Source: Yersinia entomophaga
Lineage (GTDB): Bacteria > Pseudomonadota > Gammaproteobacteria > Enterobacterales > Enterobacteriaceae
DNA length: 64,000 bases
Direction: 5' to 3'
Assembly (NCBI RefSeq): GCF_001656035.1
Contig: NZ_CP010029.1
Location: forward strand, 2,119,076 to 2,183,075
The number at the start of each line of letters is the position of its first letter. The stretch's first letter is position 1. A program made the translations under genes and the position numbers. Below the pieces are notes generated by a model that was given only the letters and a program-made list of their open reading frames with translations, did no database searches and had not been told where the DNA came from. Below, one piece after another: positions 18,601 to 25,294 of the stretch.

Positions 18601-19858
18601 CAACGCTAAGCTGACCTTCATCCAGATACAGGTTGAACTCCAAATCCTCCACCGGCCCAGAAGCCATTTGATGAGTGATCCCATCAATACCGGCAAAATT
18701 CAGCTGATATTCAAACAGTTTGAAATTAATGGTTGGGCCATACAAATCCTGCCCTGCACCAACCATTCCGAGATCGCGCCGCAGTTGATCGGCTTCGTAA
18801 CGCTGGTGGCGTCGCAGCGTTTTCAGCTCTAGAGCCAGATTACGCGCGACTTCGGCCAGAGTGAGATCGTCGCGCATTTTCGCCTGTAGCGGCAGCACGT
18901 TGACCACCGGCCCCAGCGCGCCAATAGCCACAGAACCCATTCGGCGCATAAATGGAAAACCGACGGAAAGATGCTGTTGCCCGCTCATACGATACAAATA
19001 GCTCATCACCAAGGCAATCGCCATATCCGCCGCAGATAGACGCTGCGACTTTACCGCTTCAGTAATGGCCGAAAATTGGGCGATATCAGTGGAGAAGTGG
19101 TAGCGCAGCGGCAAAGGAGAGAGATTCTGTTCGCCGCTGTTTTTCCCAGAGGAAGACAGACAAACCGGCACCGGCAGCTCCGCCGCGTGCTGTAACCAGA
19201 ACTCACGATCCTTAGCTTCCGCTTCCGACCCTTGATAGGCCAGATATTCGGCCACCACTTCGCTAAAAGCGGTAAACGGATTTTCACCTGCGGGCAATCC
19301 AGACACCAGCGCAGTATAGATCTCAGCTATACGTCGCGTTAATGCGGTAAAACTAAAGCCATCCACCATTAAATGATGATAACGCTGATACCACAACCAG
19401 CGCTCTTCGCCTTCAGGCCGATCTTTCGCCGGACTCACTCGGAATAACAGATGGCGATAACCCGGAACATTCGCAGATTCAGGACGATCCGCTCCCAAAA
19501 GATCCGCTTCCATCAAAACCTGAGCGGCGAGGGCGGCATCGTTTCGATCTCGCCAATCCAATATTTCCGCAGGCGCGATCTGCTTAGGATCGATGGCCTG
19601 AGGAATCCACTGTACCGGCCCGTTATCACCCGTGCCAAAGCGGGCGTGGACAATATCGGCCTCGGCCAGTCCCTGACGGAGCGCGGCTTGAAAATGTGCC
19701 ACATCGAGATGACCACGGAGTTCGATATAATGCGCGACAGCGTAAGCGTTATTTTGGACCGCGATCTGATCGGCAAACCAGATACCCGGTTGAGCTGCGA
19801 CCAGCGGTAATTCGCTTTCGTTCGCGGCCGAAAAAGTTAGGGTTAAAGCCTCTGACAC
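12659..19858 (-). CDS. dimodular EntF-like siderophore NRPS (C-A-T-C-A-T-TE)
   Basis: This 2399-residue synthetase has seven domains: C1 (HHLMVDG at 161-167), A1 (YIIYTSGSTG near 637), T1 (GGDSIS, Ser1041), C2 (HHLIGDG at 1250-1256), A2 (YLIYTSGSTG near 1699), T2 (GGHSLL, Ser2107) and TE (GYSLGG, Ser2240, with Asp2267 and His2371 spaced as in EntF). E. coli EntF has one module and about 1290 residues. Aligning to GrsA by eye, A2 reads D-V-W-H-F-S-L-V-D, the serine code. A1 reads D-S-E-D-I-I-Y-I-D, with acidic residues that suit a cationic side chain. The distance from T1 to C2 leaves no room for an epimerase, so an L residue is expected. Predicted product: a trimer of DHB-L-(Arg, Lys or Orn)-L-Ser, released and perhaps cyclised by the TE. 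It is downstream of fes and mbtH on the same strand. Confidence 0.96.
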   Translation of the reverse strand: MSEALTLTFSAANESELPLVAAQPGIWFADQIAVQNNAYAVAHYIELRGHLDVAHFQAALRQGLAEADIVHARFGTGDNGPVQWIPQAIDPKQIAPAEILDWRDRNDAALAAQVLMEADLLGADRPESANVPGYRHLLFRVSPAKDRPEGEERWLWYQRYHHLMVDGFSFTALTRRIAEIYTALVSGLPAGENPFTAFSEVVAEYLAYQGSEAEAKDREFWLQHAAELPVPVCLSSSGKNSGEQNLSPLPLRYHFSTDIAQFSAITEAVKSQRLSAADMAIALVMSYLYRMSGQQHLSVGFPFMRRMGSVAIGALGPVVNVLPLQAKMRDDLTLAEVARNLALELKTLRRHQRYEADQLRRDLGMVGAGQDLYGPTINFKLFEYQLNFAGIDGITHQMASGPVEDLEFNLYLDEGQLSVELTANPARYDMASLRLHAQRIQYLIQQIARQPNVAIGQLSLIDPQELAAIVQWANGPAISMPARAVSVLDIFHSRVTQQPEDCAVACGEHRLSYQQLSVRVAQLARALIARGVGADDVVAIGLPRSVDSLVAILGVLASGAAYMPLDLDYPLDRLELMCDDARPCLLLTHNSIREQLPQLAVTLSLDDEVFRSECAALPTQPVVDAERREALSGAHLAYIIYTSGSTGRPKGVMSTHGGLLNLLVAHADNLYGPAMAEFARQHRRRMRAGHTASFSFDSSWEPLFWMMIGCELYIFDEEMRRDAYSLVQMMDEIPIDTMDITPSFFSQMIDSGLLENGRHRPAFIMIGGEAATPRLWNLLKQHPELNVHNYYGPSEYTIDTLGTSTRVSDQPVIGRPVANTEVYLLNNKLERVPVGVMGELYIAGAGLARGYLRRPDLTAARFVANPFREGEVMYRSGDLMRWTPEGQLDFVGRIDHQIKVRGFRVELGEVENALVALPQVSTAVVIAEAIGATHRLIGYCSVPDADLNANPQLSSQLLEQLAATLPDYMVPAVLVVLNELPLTVNGKIDRQALPAPERAVQQISRAPQTPEETLICQATADLLGLEQVGADDDFFALGGDSISAMALGTALRRQGYQLRPRDIFSQRTPARMAQALQPMGERAPGKPTAEGKLPDTVMAAVTEKYGAVSAVLPVLPLQQGLLFHAQLGREANNYNAMSRFELEGPLDADRLRGALELLLVRYPQLAAIFDTELHSEPLQILPTIDTTQMNVPWRVLDLSEMTADRQAVEFHNLERSLLAKDLIAASPCPLLEAVLVRYTADRHALILVAHHLIGDGWSSSIMLHDLLHAYGNLPLAPLKVSYGSLINQMTQRDLQQDRQIWQQAMLGATPSILYPEANSSGPVRELAVELGCELTAGLVALLRREGLTLNTLLQGVWGTLLGALSGRNDVVFGSPVSGRYAEVEGIEQHIGLFSNTIPVRVKLQPNLPLLAQLNALQQQQIQLLEHDGLGLGEIQRLAGANTLFDTLLVVENYPENSKLHQQAFHGLRCAGLNNRGYTHYPLALLALPGEKLQLQLEYRDVVQDPQRVAQRLVMLLEYLVYQPELPVSALDLQTPDEKALLAEINNTGVALPAVTLCDLMVQQAQETPLYLALLDIHQQLNYQQVREKVTALAAHLQRQGVRAGDRVAVALPRSVDLSLSLMAILEAGAAYLPLDTGYPDDRLAYMIQDARPRLIITLSDLAERFAGQGGLLLLDRLAQPWPAAQDFVAPSITPDHPAYLIYTSGSTGRPKGVVVSHGAIVNRLLWMQNEYPLGSDDVVLQKTPCSFDVSVWEFFWPMITGARLVMAPPEAHRDPEALRAIVEDYDVTTAHFVPSMLAAFVSAMSGQGRTCTSLRRVFCSGEALSRELSELYQQSFSAPLHNLYGPTEAAVDVTYQPAYGADLARITGNSVPIGKPVWNTELRILDHLLRPVPVGVAGDLYLCGVQLAQGYYARPDLTASRFVADPFDCGQRMYRTGDIARWLANGEVEYLGRSDDQLKIRGQRIELGEIESALLELPQVQQAVVVARTLVGSEGVLAGADSRQLVGYIVPTAGQMEVDTEVLRNALTERLPAHMVPVVIVSLEAFPLSANGKLDRKALPAPASQSDNGGRAPAEGLETRIAEMFASLLGVDSVGADTDFFAAGGHSLLAMRLAADLRRELKQPVAVGQVMVASTVAGLAAALSQPQSQNQNEIGFGEVMTLRQGSGASLFCVHPASGFAWQFSQLPRYLSGKWPVLGLQSPRPGGAIAECANMDEMCEQHLATLRRIQPTGPYHLMGYSLGGTIAQGMAVKLQEQGEEVAFLGLLDTYPPETQDWNAPIEAEALAEVERERELFMAATGDELEEKRKMFDQIQANYDDSVGLLSAATTAVYHGETTLFVATQTQPEGETPAEIWAPYVKNLRTFELDCSHITMMSPETLKVLGPLLNQLLSDIGSLGK

Positions 19859-20048
19859 GGCAACAATTCCTTATTTGGCAAGTATCAAGAATCCGGTTAT
19901 TCCGGCGTCTGTCCATCGGTCATGCTGGGCTATCTCATTCGGCGCAGCCTGTCAGCGGTTACGCATCTACAGCGCGAAAAAACCGCCTGACAAAGCATTT
20001 TTAAGGGTTTTAGGCGCTGCTAGATGCAACATGACAAGAGATAGGTTT

Positions 20049-20273
20049 TTATTCCGGTTGAGCATTCATCAGGCGCTGAGGGCGCATATCCGTCCAGTTC
20101 ATTTCCAGATAGCGTACGCAGGCTTCCCTTACCGCCGGACCAAATACCGGTTCCCAACCGGCGGGAATCGCAGTGATTTCAGGCCACAGGCTGTACTGGC
20201 GCTGAGCGTTGATCAGCACAAAAAAGGGAATGCTTTCATCATCAAAAGGGTTCACTTGGGCTTCATTCATCAT
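20049..20273 (-). CDS. MbtH-like NRPS accessory protein
   Basis: MbtH-like proteins bind NRPS adenylation domains and are often needed for their folding or activity. This copy has about 74 residues. The family pattern is clear: NPFDDE at the start, then YSLWPE, PAGWEPVFGPA, and NWTDMRP at the end (the conserved Trp residues are present). It is equivalent to E. coli YbdZ, between fes and entF. The frame could start at 20318, 20288, 20273 or 20270. I chose 20273 because it directly follows the fes stop (TAATATG) and gives the usual length. There is no strong ribosome binding site, so translation is probably coupled to fes. Confidence 0.92.
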   Translation of the reverse strand: MMNEAQVNPFDDESIPFFVLINAQRQYSLWPEITAIPAGWEPVFGPAVREACVRYLEMNWTDMRPQRLMNAQPE

Positions 20274-20274
20274 A

Positions 20275-21582
20275 TTAATTACTGTCATTTTTAAGATTGA
20301 GTAAATAATGCAGACCATCGATTAATCCGCCCCGCCAGCACACGGCATCATGCCCGCCAGAATAAAAGCGGCAGTTTACGCGGTGAGGGGATTGCTCTAA
20401 TGCATGCTGCATTTCCTGATTAACCTGATAAATCACGTCTTCCCTGCGCCCTGCCTCCATAAAGATATCCAGTTGATGATCGGCTCCCACGCCTTGCTGA
20501 ACTTGCTGAGTAAGCCAACCGGCAACTTCAGCGTTGCCGTCGGGCATCAGCGCGGAATCATCCATACACGGCCACCAAAATGAACCTGACTGACTGAGTA
20601 CGCAGCCAAAGCGCTGCGGCCAATGTAGCCCAGCATACAGCGCGGCTAAGCCGCCATAACTTTGCCCTGCAACCACAGTGCGTGAGGCCAGGCCACTAAA
20701 AGGCTGATACTGCGCCACCAGCGGCAGAAGTTCGGCCTGAATCGCCAACCAGAACTCCCGATTACAAGGCAACTCTTCCCCGCGATGCTGCTGATCGATA
20801 ACGTCAATCAGCACATAAACGGTGGGAGGGAGCTGGCCGCTCTCGGTTTGTCGATCCAACACGCCAAATACCGGCTGCCCCTGCGCCCAATATTGCCCAT
20901 CCAGCAAAATAGCCAACGGACGATCCTGCGGTTGATCGGTTTCCCCAGTGGAATAGATCCAAATATTGCGACTATTACCGAGCAACTTACTGTTCCAGAG
21001 GATCTTATGCAGACGCGCCGGATCGACTGGCGGCGGATTGCCAGCATCGACGTCTTTCCAAGCAGGCTGCGGAAGTGAAGCGGGAAGATGTACTGCAGAG
21101 AGAGGTGTGCCACGGTTGCTGTAATGTGGTCGAATTCGATTTAGCGGGTCGCTTTCTGCCAGATCCAGTAAAGAAATCCACCAGTTACGCTGCGCCATGC
21201 GCCGCTGCTCATGGCTACCTTCCGGCAGTTGCAAACACTGGCTGGCGCTGACCGGAATCACGCTATAGCTACCGCGAAAATCAGGCTCAACCTCAGTCTG
21301 CCAATACCACACATCGGAATCACCGAGGCGCTTTAGGCATTCAGGCGTAAAACTGTGGTGGTCAGTGACACCGTTAACATCAATATAAACTCGGTTGAGG
21401 GAAGACTGCTGAGCGTTTCCCTGTGGGTCTCGCCATAAAAACGTCAGTTTTACCCGATCTGTCTCTCTAGGTTCAACCAGAGGAGTGCCCCACTGCGCAA
21501 CCTGTTGCCACCATGCCTCACTGCCAGCCTGAGGATCGCTTAATAAGCTTTGGCTGTCCGGATAACTGTTCACTGCATTCAC
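20275..21582 (-). CDS. fes: ferric catecholate esterase Fes
   Basis: Fes is a cytoplasmic esterase that hydrolyses the serine ester backbone of the imported ferric siderophore to release iron. It has an N-terminal domain (WRDPQGNAQ, IDVNGVTDHH) and an alpha/beta hydrolase domain with the nucleophile motif AGQSYGG and a C-terminal His in SGGHDAVCWRGG. I choose the GTG at 21582, six bases after GAGGG. A TTG start at 21603 is possible. Length is 435 residues, against about 400 in E. coli. It leads the fes-mbtH-NRPS unit and is divergent from the receptor. A Fes that opens Ser esters agrees with a serine-trilactone product. Confidence 0.92.
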   Translation of the reverse strand: MNAVNSYPDSQSLLSDPQAGSEAWWQQVAQWGTPLVEPRETDRVKLTFLWRDPQGNAQQSSLNRVYIDVNGVTDHHSFTPECLKRLGDSDVWYWQTEVEPDFRGSYSVIPVSASQCLQLPEGSHEQRRMAQRNWWISLLDLAESDPLNRIRPHYSNRGTPLSAVHLPASLPQPAWKDVDAGNPPPVDPARLHKILWNSKLLGNSRNIWIYSTGETDQPQDRPLAILLDGQYWAQGQPVFGVLDRQTESGQLPPTVYVLIDVIDQQHRGEELPCNREFWLAIQAELLPLVAQYQPFSGLASRTVVAGQSYGGLAALYAGLHWPQRFGCVLSQSGSFWWPCMDDSALMPDGNAEVAGWLTQQVQQGVGADHQLDIFMEAGRREDVIYQVNQEMQHALEQSPHRVNCRFYSGGHDAVCWRGGLIDGLHYLLNLKNDSN

Positions 21583-21671
21583 AACCTTCCCTCGCTGTTT
21601 CAACTTTCTGTATCAGTCCTGAAAACCATTAGGCAGGCTAAAGATTGATTCATATATATTTAGGGATACAA

Positions 21672-21708
21672 GCAAACACAAATAATATTGAGAACTATTT
21701 GTGTTTGC
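21672..21708. promoter_or_regulatory. 12+12 bp dyad in the fes / receptor promoter region
   Basis: Perfect inverted repeat GCAAACACAAAT ... ATTTGTGTTTGC with the 13-base spacer AATATTGAGAACT. It sits 90 bp before fes and 280 bp before the receptor gene. The centre resembles a degenerate Fur site (11 of 19 positions), but the long flanking arms are not part of a Fur box. It is a likely operator; the regulator is unknown. Confidence 0.6.
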
Positions 21709-21710
21709 AA

Positions 21711-21987
21711 TAACATAGTTGGCATTCGCTCTAATACATCAACTTATAGTTTGCTCACCCCATAGGCAAACTGGCGGCGCTTAGCACAAAAATAAAGCGG
21801 TAATACCGTCGATGTACTGATTTTGGCTGGATTGGATGGCCTTAGAGACACTGCGTTAAGGTTTGGCAGGAATGCGCGAACATACCCAGCCGAGCCTGAC
21901 AATACGTAATACCGGGTGACCTTAAGCCCTGATTGCGCAAACACGCTTTTTATTTTTATTAATTGTGTTCTAGGTAAGGGATAAATC
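21711..21987. other. long leader before the receptor gene, possible repeat element
   Basis: This 277-bp leader lies between the dyad and the receptor start. It contains an inverted pair AGTTTGC (21748-21754) and GCAAACT (21766-21772) and no convincing gene. A minus-strand frame across it looks like a chance product. The segment from about 21748 to 21925 may be a copy of a dispersed intergenic repeat. A ribosome binding site AAGGGA precedes the receptor ATG. Confidence 0.35.
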
Positions 21988-24198
21988 ATGTTCGATCTTT
22001 CTGGCAAATTGATGCCAAGGAAACTACCGCTTCGCGTCAGCTCTACCTCTAAGACTTTACTATTTACCTCTGCACTTATTCTTATTCCGTCTCTCGGCGC
22101 TCAGGCCGAGACGAATAAAACTGCCAATGCGCCGAAAGAAGATAAATTAGTGGTGGTTGCACAGGCGGGCAGTGGGGAGGAAGATTCAGGTTTTGTAGCG
22201 ACCAATAGCTCCACGGGGACGAAAACCGATACTCCACTGATTAAAACACCTCAGGCCATCTCCGTTGTTACCCGTGAGCAAATGGCGGCGCAAGATGCGA
22301 CCTCAGTCGCTCAGGCATTGCGTTATACCGCTGGCGTTATCTCTGAATATCGCGGCGCTTCCAACCTGAATGACGAAGTGACTATTCGCGGTTTCGGCTC
22401 CGTTCCTCGTTTCCTCGATGGTTTGAGCTATAGCTCCATCGGCGGCGTGCGTCGCGCTGGCCAAATCGATCCCTGGATGCTGGAACGGGTTGAAGTCGTC
22501 CGTGGCCCGGCGTCGGTTTTATATGGTCAGGTTAACCCAGGCGGCCTGATTAATATGGTCAGCAAGCGCCCTACCGCTGAAAGTATCCATAAAGTACAGG
22601 CTCGCGTCGGAAATAATAAACTGGCCGAAGCGGCATTTGATTTTGGTGGCGCCCTTGATGACGAGGGGAAAGTCCTTTATCGCCTGAACGGTATCGGCCG
22701 CACTCAAGATGATGCGGTGCAATCATTTAAGCAGGAACGTTTTGCCATTGCTCCGGCAATAACTTTCTTACCAAATGAAGATACCAGCTTCACCTTATTA
22801 ACCAGCTATCAAAGAGAGCCTGAAGCCGGTTCACGTAACTTCCTTCCGGCCAGAGGATTACTGACCGCGACTCAGTATGGTTATATTCCGCGTGATTTTA
22901 ACGTCAGCGATCCCGCATTTGATCAATCATGGCGTGAACAAACTTCCGTCGGTTATGCTTTCGAGCATTATATTAATGACACCTTTAAATTCCGTCAGAA
23001 TCTGCGTTATACCCAAATAAAGCAGCATTATAATTATCTGGTATTTTTGGATATGCAGCCTGACAACCGCACCATGAATCGCCGTGCGCAAATCGAAAGA
23101 CAGCAATATGGCGAATTCTCGCTTGATAACCAATTGCAGGCAGATTTCTGGACCGGTGAATTAAACCACACGGTATTAACTGGGCTGGATTACAAACGTA
23201 CCCGAATTGATAGCCAGTTCCTGATGGATCGCGGCAGCAAATACGATTTGGACTGGGTATCTCCGGTTTATGGTCTGAATATTCAGGAAAGCGCGCTGGG
23301 AGTCAGCGATGACGATCTGAATAAACTGGATCAGGTTGGCGTTTATCTGCAAGACCAAATCGAATATGGCAACTGGAATCTATTGCTGTCCGGTCGCTAT
23401 GACTGGTCGCAAATGAAAGCATTAAGCCGCGTCACCAGCAAACAGACGCAGCAGGATGATAACGCCTTCACCGGTCGCGCAGCGGTGCTGTACGCCTTTG
23501 ATTCCGGTATTTCACCTTACGTCAGCTATAGCACCTCCTTCGAGCCGAATACGGGTAAAGGCGCACCGGGTCACGAAGCGCTGAAACCTATTACCGCTCG
23601 TCAGGTGGAAGCCGGTATCAAATATCAACCGCCGGGTTCGCAAACCTTGCTGACTGCGGCTCTATATGATTTACGTCAGAAAAACATCAGCCAGCGCGAT
23701 CAGGTGCTGAACTACGACATTCCTATCGGGGAAACTCAATCTCAAGGCTTGGAAACCGAATTAAAAAGCGCGCTAAGCGATAATATTGATGTCATCGCGT
23801 CTTATACCTACACCACGGCTAAAGTGCGCGAAACAACCCGCGTTGGCGAGCAAGGTAAAATGCCACCCACTATTCCACACCACGCTGCGGCGCTGTGGGG
23901 GATGTATACCTTTAACGAAGGCGTGCTGAGTGGTTTATCTACCGGTGCTGGCGTACGTTATATGGGCACCAGTTGGGGTGATAGAAAGAACACATTCAAA
24001 GTACCGGCGTCTACCGTGTACGACTGGATGATGCGTTACGAATTAGGTAATGCAGTTCCGACGCTGAAAGGGACCTCACTACAGGTTAACCTGAATAACA
24101 TCACCGATAAGGAGTACGTGGCAACCTGTTCAACCGATTCCGCCTGCTTCTATGCTCCGGGTCGTACTGCTACCGCAACCGTCAGTTATTCCTGGTAA
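21988..24198 (+). CDS. TonB-dependent siderophore receptor (Fct/FcuA/FhuA class)
   Basis: This is an outer-membrane gated channel for a ferric siderophore, 736 residues. A signal peptide ends near residue 40 (LGAQA), followed by a TonB box DKLVVVA (52-58). The plug domain carries TPQAISVVTREQM, VTIRGFG and RVEVVRGPASVLYGQVNPGG. The 22-strand barrel ends in YSW with a terminal aromatic residue. A Cys pair near the C terminus (CSTDSACF) is usual for the FhuA/FcuA/Fct group. It is not FepA-like, which agrees with a substrate other than enterobactin, such as a DHB-amino acid-Ser siderophore. It is divergent from fes and preceded by the dyad operator. Energy would come from TonB with the ExbBD pair encoded about 8 kb further on. 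Confidence 0.93.
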   Translation: MFDLSGKLMPRKLPLRVSSTSKTLLFTSALILIPSLGAQAETNKTANAPKEDKLVVVAQAGSGEEDSGFVATNSSTGTKTDTPLIKTPQAISVVTREQMAAQDATSVAQALRYTAGVISEYRGASNLNDEVTIRGFGSVPRFLDGLSYSSIGGVRRAGQIDPWMLERVEVVRGPASVLYGQVNPGGLINMVSKRPTAESIHKVQARVGNNKLAEAAFDFGGALDDEGKVLYRLNGIGRTQDDAVQSFKQERFAIAPAITFLPNEDTSFTLLTSYQREPEAGSRNFLPARGLLTATQYGYIPRDFNVSDPAFDQSWREQTSVGYAFEHYINDTFKFRQNLRYTQIKQHYNYLVFLDMQPDNRTMNRRAQIERQQYGEFSLDNQLQADFWTGELNHTVLTGLDYKRTRIDSQFLMDRGSKYDLDWVSPVYGLNIQESALGVSDDDLNKLDQVGVYLQDQIEYGNWNLLLSGRYDWSQMKALSRVTSKQTQQDDNAFTGRAAVLYAFDSGISPYVSYSTSFEPNTGKGAPGHEALKPITARQVEAGIKYQPPGSQTLLTAALYDLRQKNISQRDQVLNYDIPIGETQSQGLETELKSALSDNIDVIASYTYTTAKVRETTRVGEQGKMPPTIPHHAAALWGMYTFNEGVLSGLSTGAGVRYMGTSWGDRKNTFKVPASTVYDWMMRYELGNAVPTLKGTSLQVNLNNITDKEYVATCSTDSACFYAPGRTATATVSYSW

Positions 24199-24214
24199 TC
24201 GCTGCGTATACACC

Positions 24215-24236
24215 GCGCCTGTCTGCTGGCAGGCGC
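24215..24236 (+). terminator. stem-loop after the receptor gene
   Basis: Arms GCGCCTG and CAGGCGC with an eight-base loop, 17 bp after the receptor stop, followed by T/C-rich sequence. A probable factor-independent or partly Rho-dependent terminator. Confidence 0.5.
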
Positions 24237-24451
24237 CGATTTCCTACTGCCTTCCTCTTATCTTCCATACAAACCTTAAAGAAAGGTAAATATTTCCCCA
24301 CGCGTTCACTCTCCCTTCATCGCCACGACAATATAACTTTATAAAATATAATAAGTTAACCTAATAATAACTTTCCCTCTCATGTCATTTAACCTTTCTA
24401 AAATTAGGGTTTTATCTTTATACTCGCCCCATCACCCATTGAGGCAAAACT

Positions 24452-24871
24452 ATGTCAGCGTCCGTAGGAATACCCCAGTTAATGCACCGCATACGCACCA
24501 GTACCCAGCGTATGTGCGGGCTGCTGTTGGTATTTTTCTGGCTGATACTTAATGCTCAAGTTGCGGTAGCTGGCCATCATTGCGATTTGATGCTGTCCGA
24601 CAAACCGGCGGTTATTCAGCATCAGGAACATACTCGGCAGACGATGGATATGTCCCACGGTCAGGCGCAAAATGCGCTGTGTGACAAACACTGCGTGCCG
24701 GATTCGATGCAGCCAGACGGCAGCGTTATCGCGCTAGCCGCTTTACTTCCACAAACCGAACTGCGGCTCGCAGCGGTTCAAACCCATGAAGTGATACAAA
24801 AAAGCGATTGGTATTCCCCTCCCATCGCCGGACCTCCGACGGAGATCGTTTTCTGTCGTTTCAGAGAATAA
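24452..24871 (+). CDS. small secreted or anchored Cys/His/Met protein of the copper operon
   Basis: I do not recognise a characterised function. The 139-residue product has a hydrophobic segment (CGLLLVFFWLILNAQVAVAG) that is either a signal peptide or a single membrane anchor. After it lies a segment with potential metal ligands: HHCDLM, MDMSHG and CDKHCVP. The C terminus PPTEIVFCRFRE, with a Cys four residues before the end, is of a type I have seen in small proteins at the head of heavy-metal RND operons (recollection, not checked). GAGG precedes the ATG. It is first in a five-gene unit with cusF-cusC-cusB-cusA, so a role in periplasmic copper or silver handling is inferred. Confidence 0.75.
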   Translation: MSASVGIPQLMHRIRTSTQRMCGLLLVFFWLILNAQVAVAGHHCDLMLSDKPAVIQHQEHTRQTMDMSHGQAQNALCDKHCVPDSMQPDGSVIALAALLPQTELRLAAVQTHEVIQKSDWYSPPIAGPPTEIVFCRFRE

Positions 24872-24944
24872 CTCCAGACCTTGATATCCCCTGTATGCCG
24901 TCATTCAGCGGCACCTTGCGTTTATTTATTGTCTGGAGTTAATC

Positions 24945-25283
24945 ATGAAAATCCTTATTGCTACCCTTTTCCTCGTGTTACCTACCGCCGTTTTCTCAGC
25001 CGATCCGCATTCCCATCAGCATATGTATCAACCGGATGCATCGAGTACATCCGTAGAAACCATTTATCAGTCCCAAGGTAAAATTAAGACCTGGAGCGCC
25101 GCAGGGGTATTCATCAGTCATCAGGCCATTCCAGCTCTTAACTGGCCGCCGATGACCATGAGCTTTAGCTTACCCACAGCAGATAATCTGCAACCTTTAA
25201 CGGTCGGAACAGAAGCCGATTTCAGCTTCCGCCAGACCGCGCAGGGTTACGAACTGGTTTCCATCGCTCCGCACCAATCTTAA
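24945..25283 (+). CDS. cusF: periplasmic Cu(I)/Ag(I)-binding protein CusF
   Basis: CusF binds Cu(I) or Ag(I) in the periplasm and passes it to CusB of the CusCBA efflux complex. This protein has 112 residues and a signal peptide (MKILIATLFLVLPTAVFS). The core ISHQAIPALNWPPMTMSF holds the family's metal ligands: the His of SHQ, and the Trp and two Met of NWPPMTM, with Trp making the cation-pi contact known from E. coli CusF. His-rich residues HSHQH follow the signal. GGAG precedes the ATG. Confidence 0.93.
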   Translation: MKILIATLFLVLPTAVFSADPHSHQHMYQPDASSTSVETIYQSQGKIKTWSAAGVFISHQAIPALNWPPMTMSFSLPTADNLQPLTVGTEADFSFRQTAQGYELVSIAPHQS

Positions 25284-25294
25284 GCAGGGTTAAC

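Noticed and set aside
21744..22007. 87-codon minus-strand frame in the receptor leader
   Set aside because: No ribosome binding site; it overlaps the receptor start. More likely a repeat-derived chance frame.
24360..24450. CueR- or CusR-type operator before the copper operon
   Set aside because: A weak AACCT ... AGGGTT pairing is present, but neither the CusR consensus nor a CueR-like promoter spacing is convincing.
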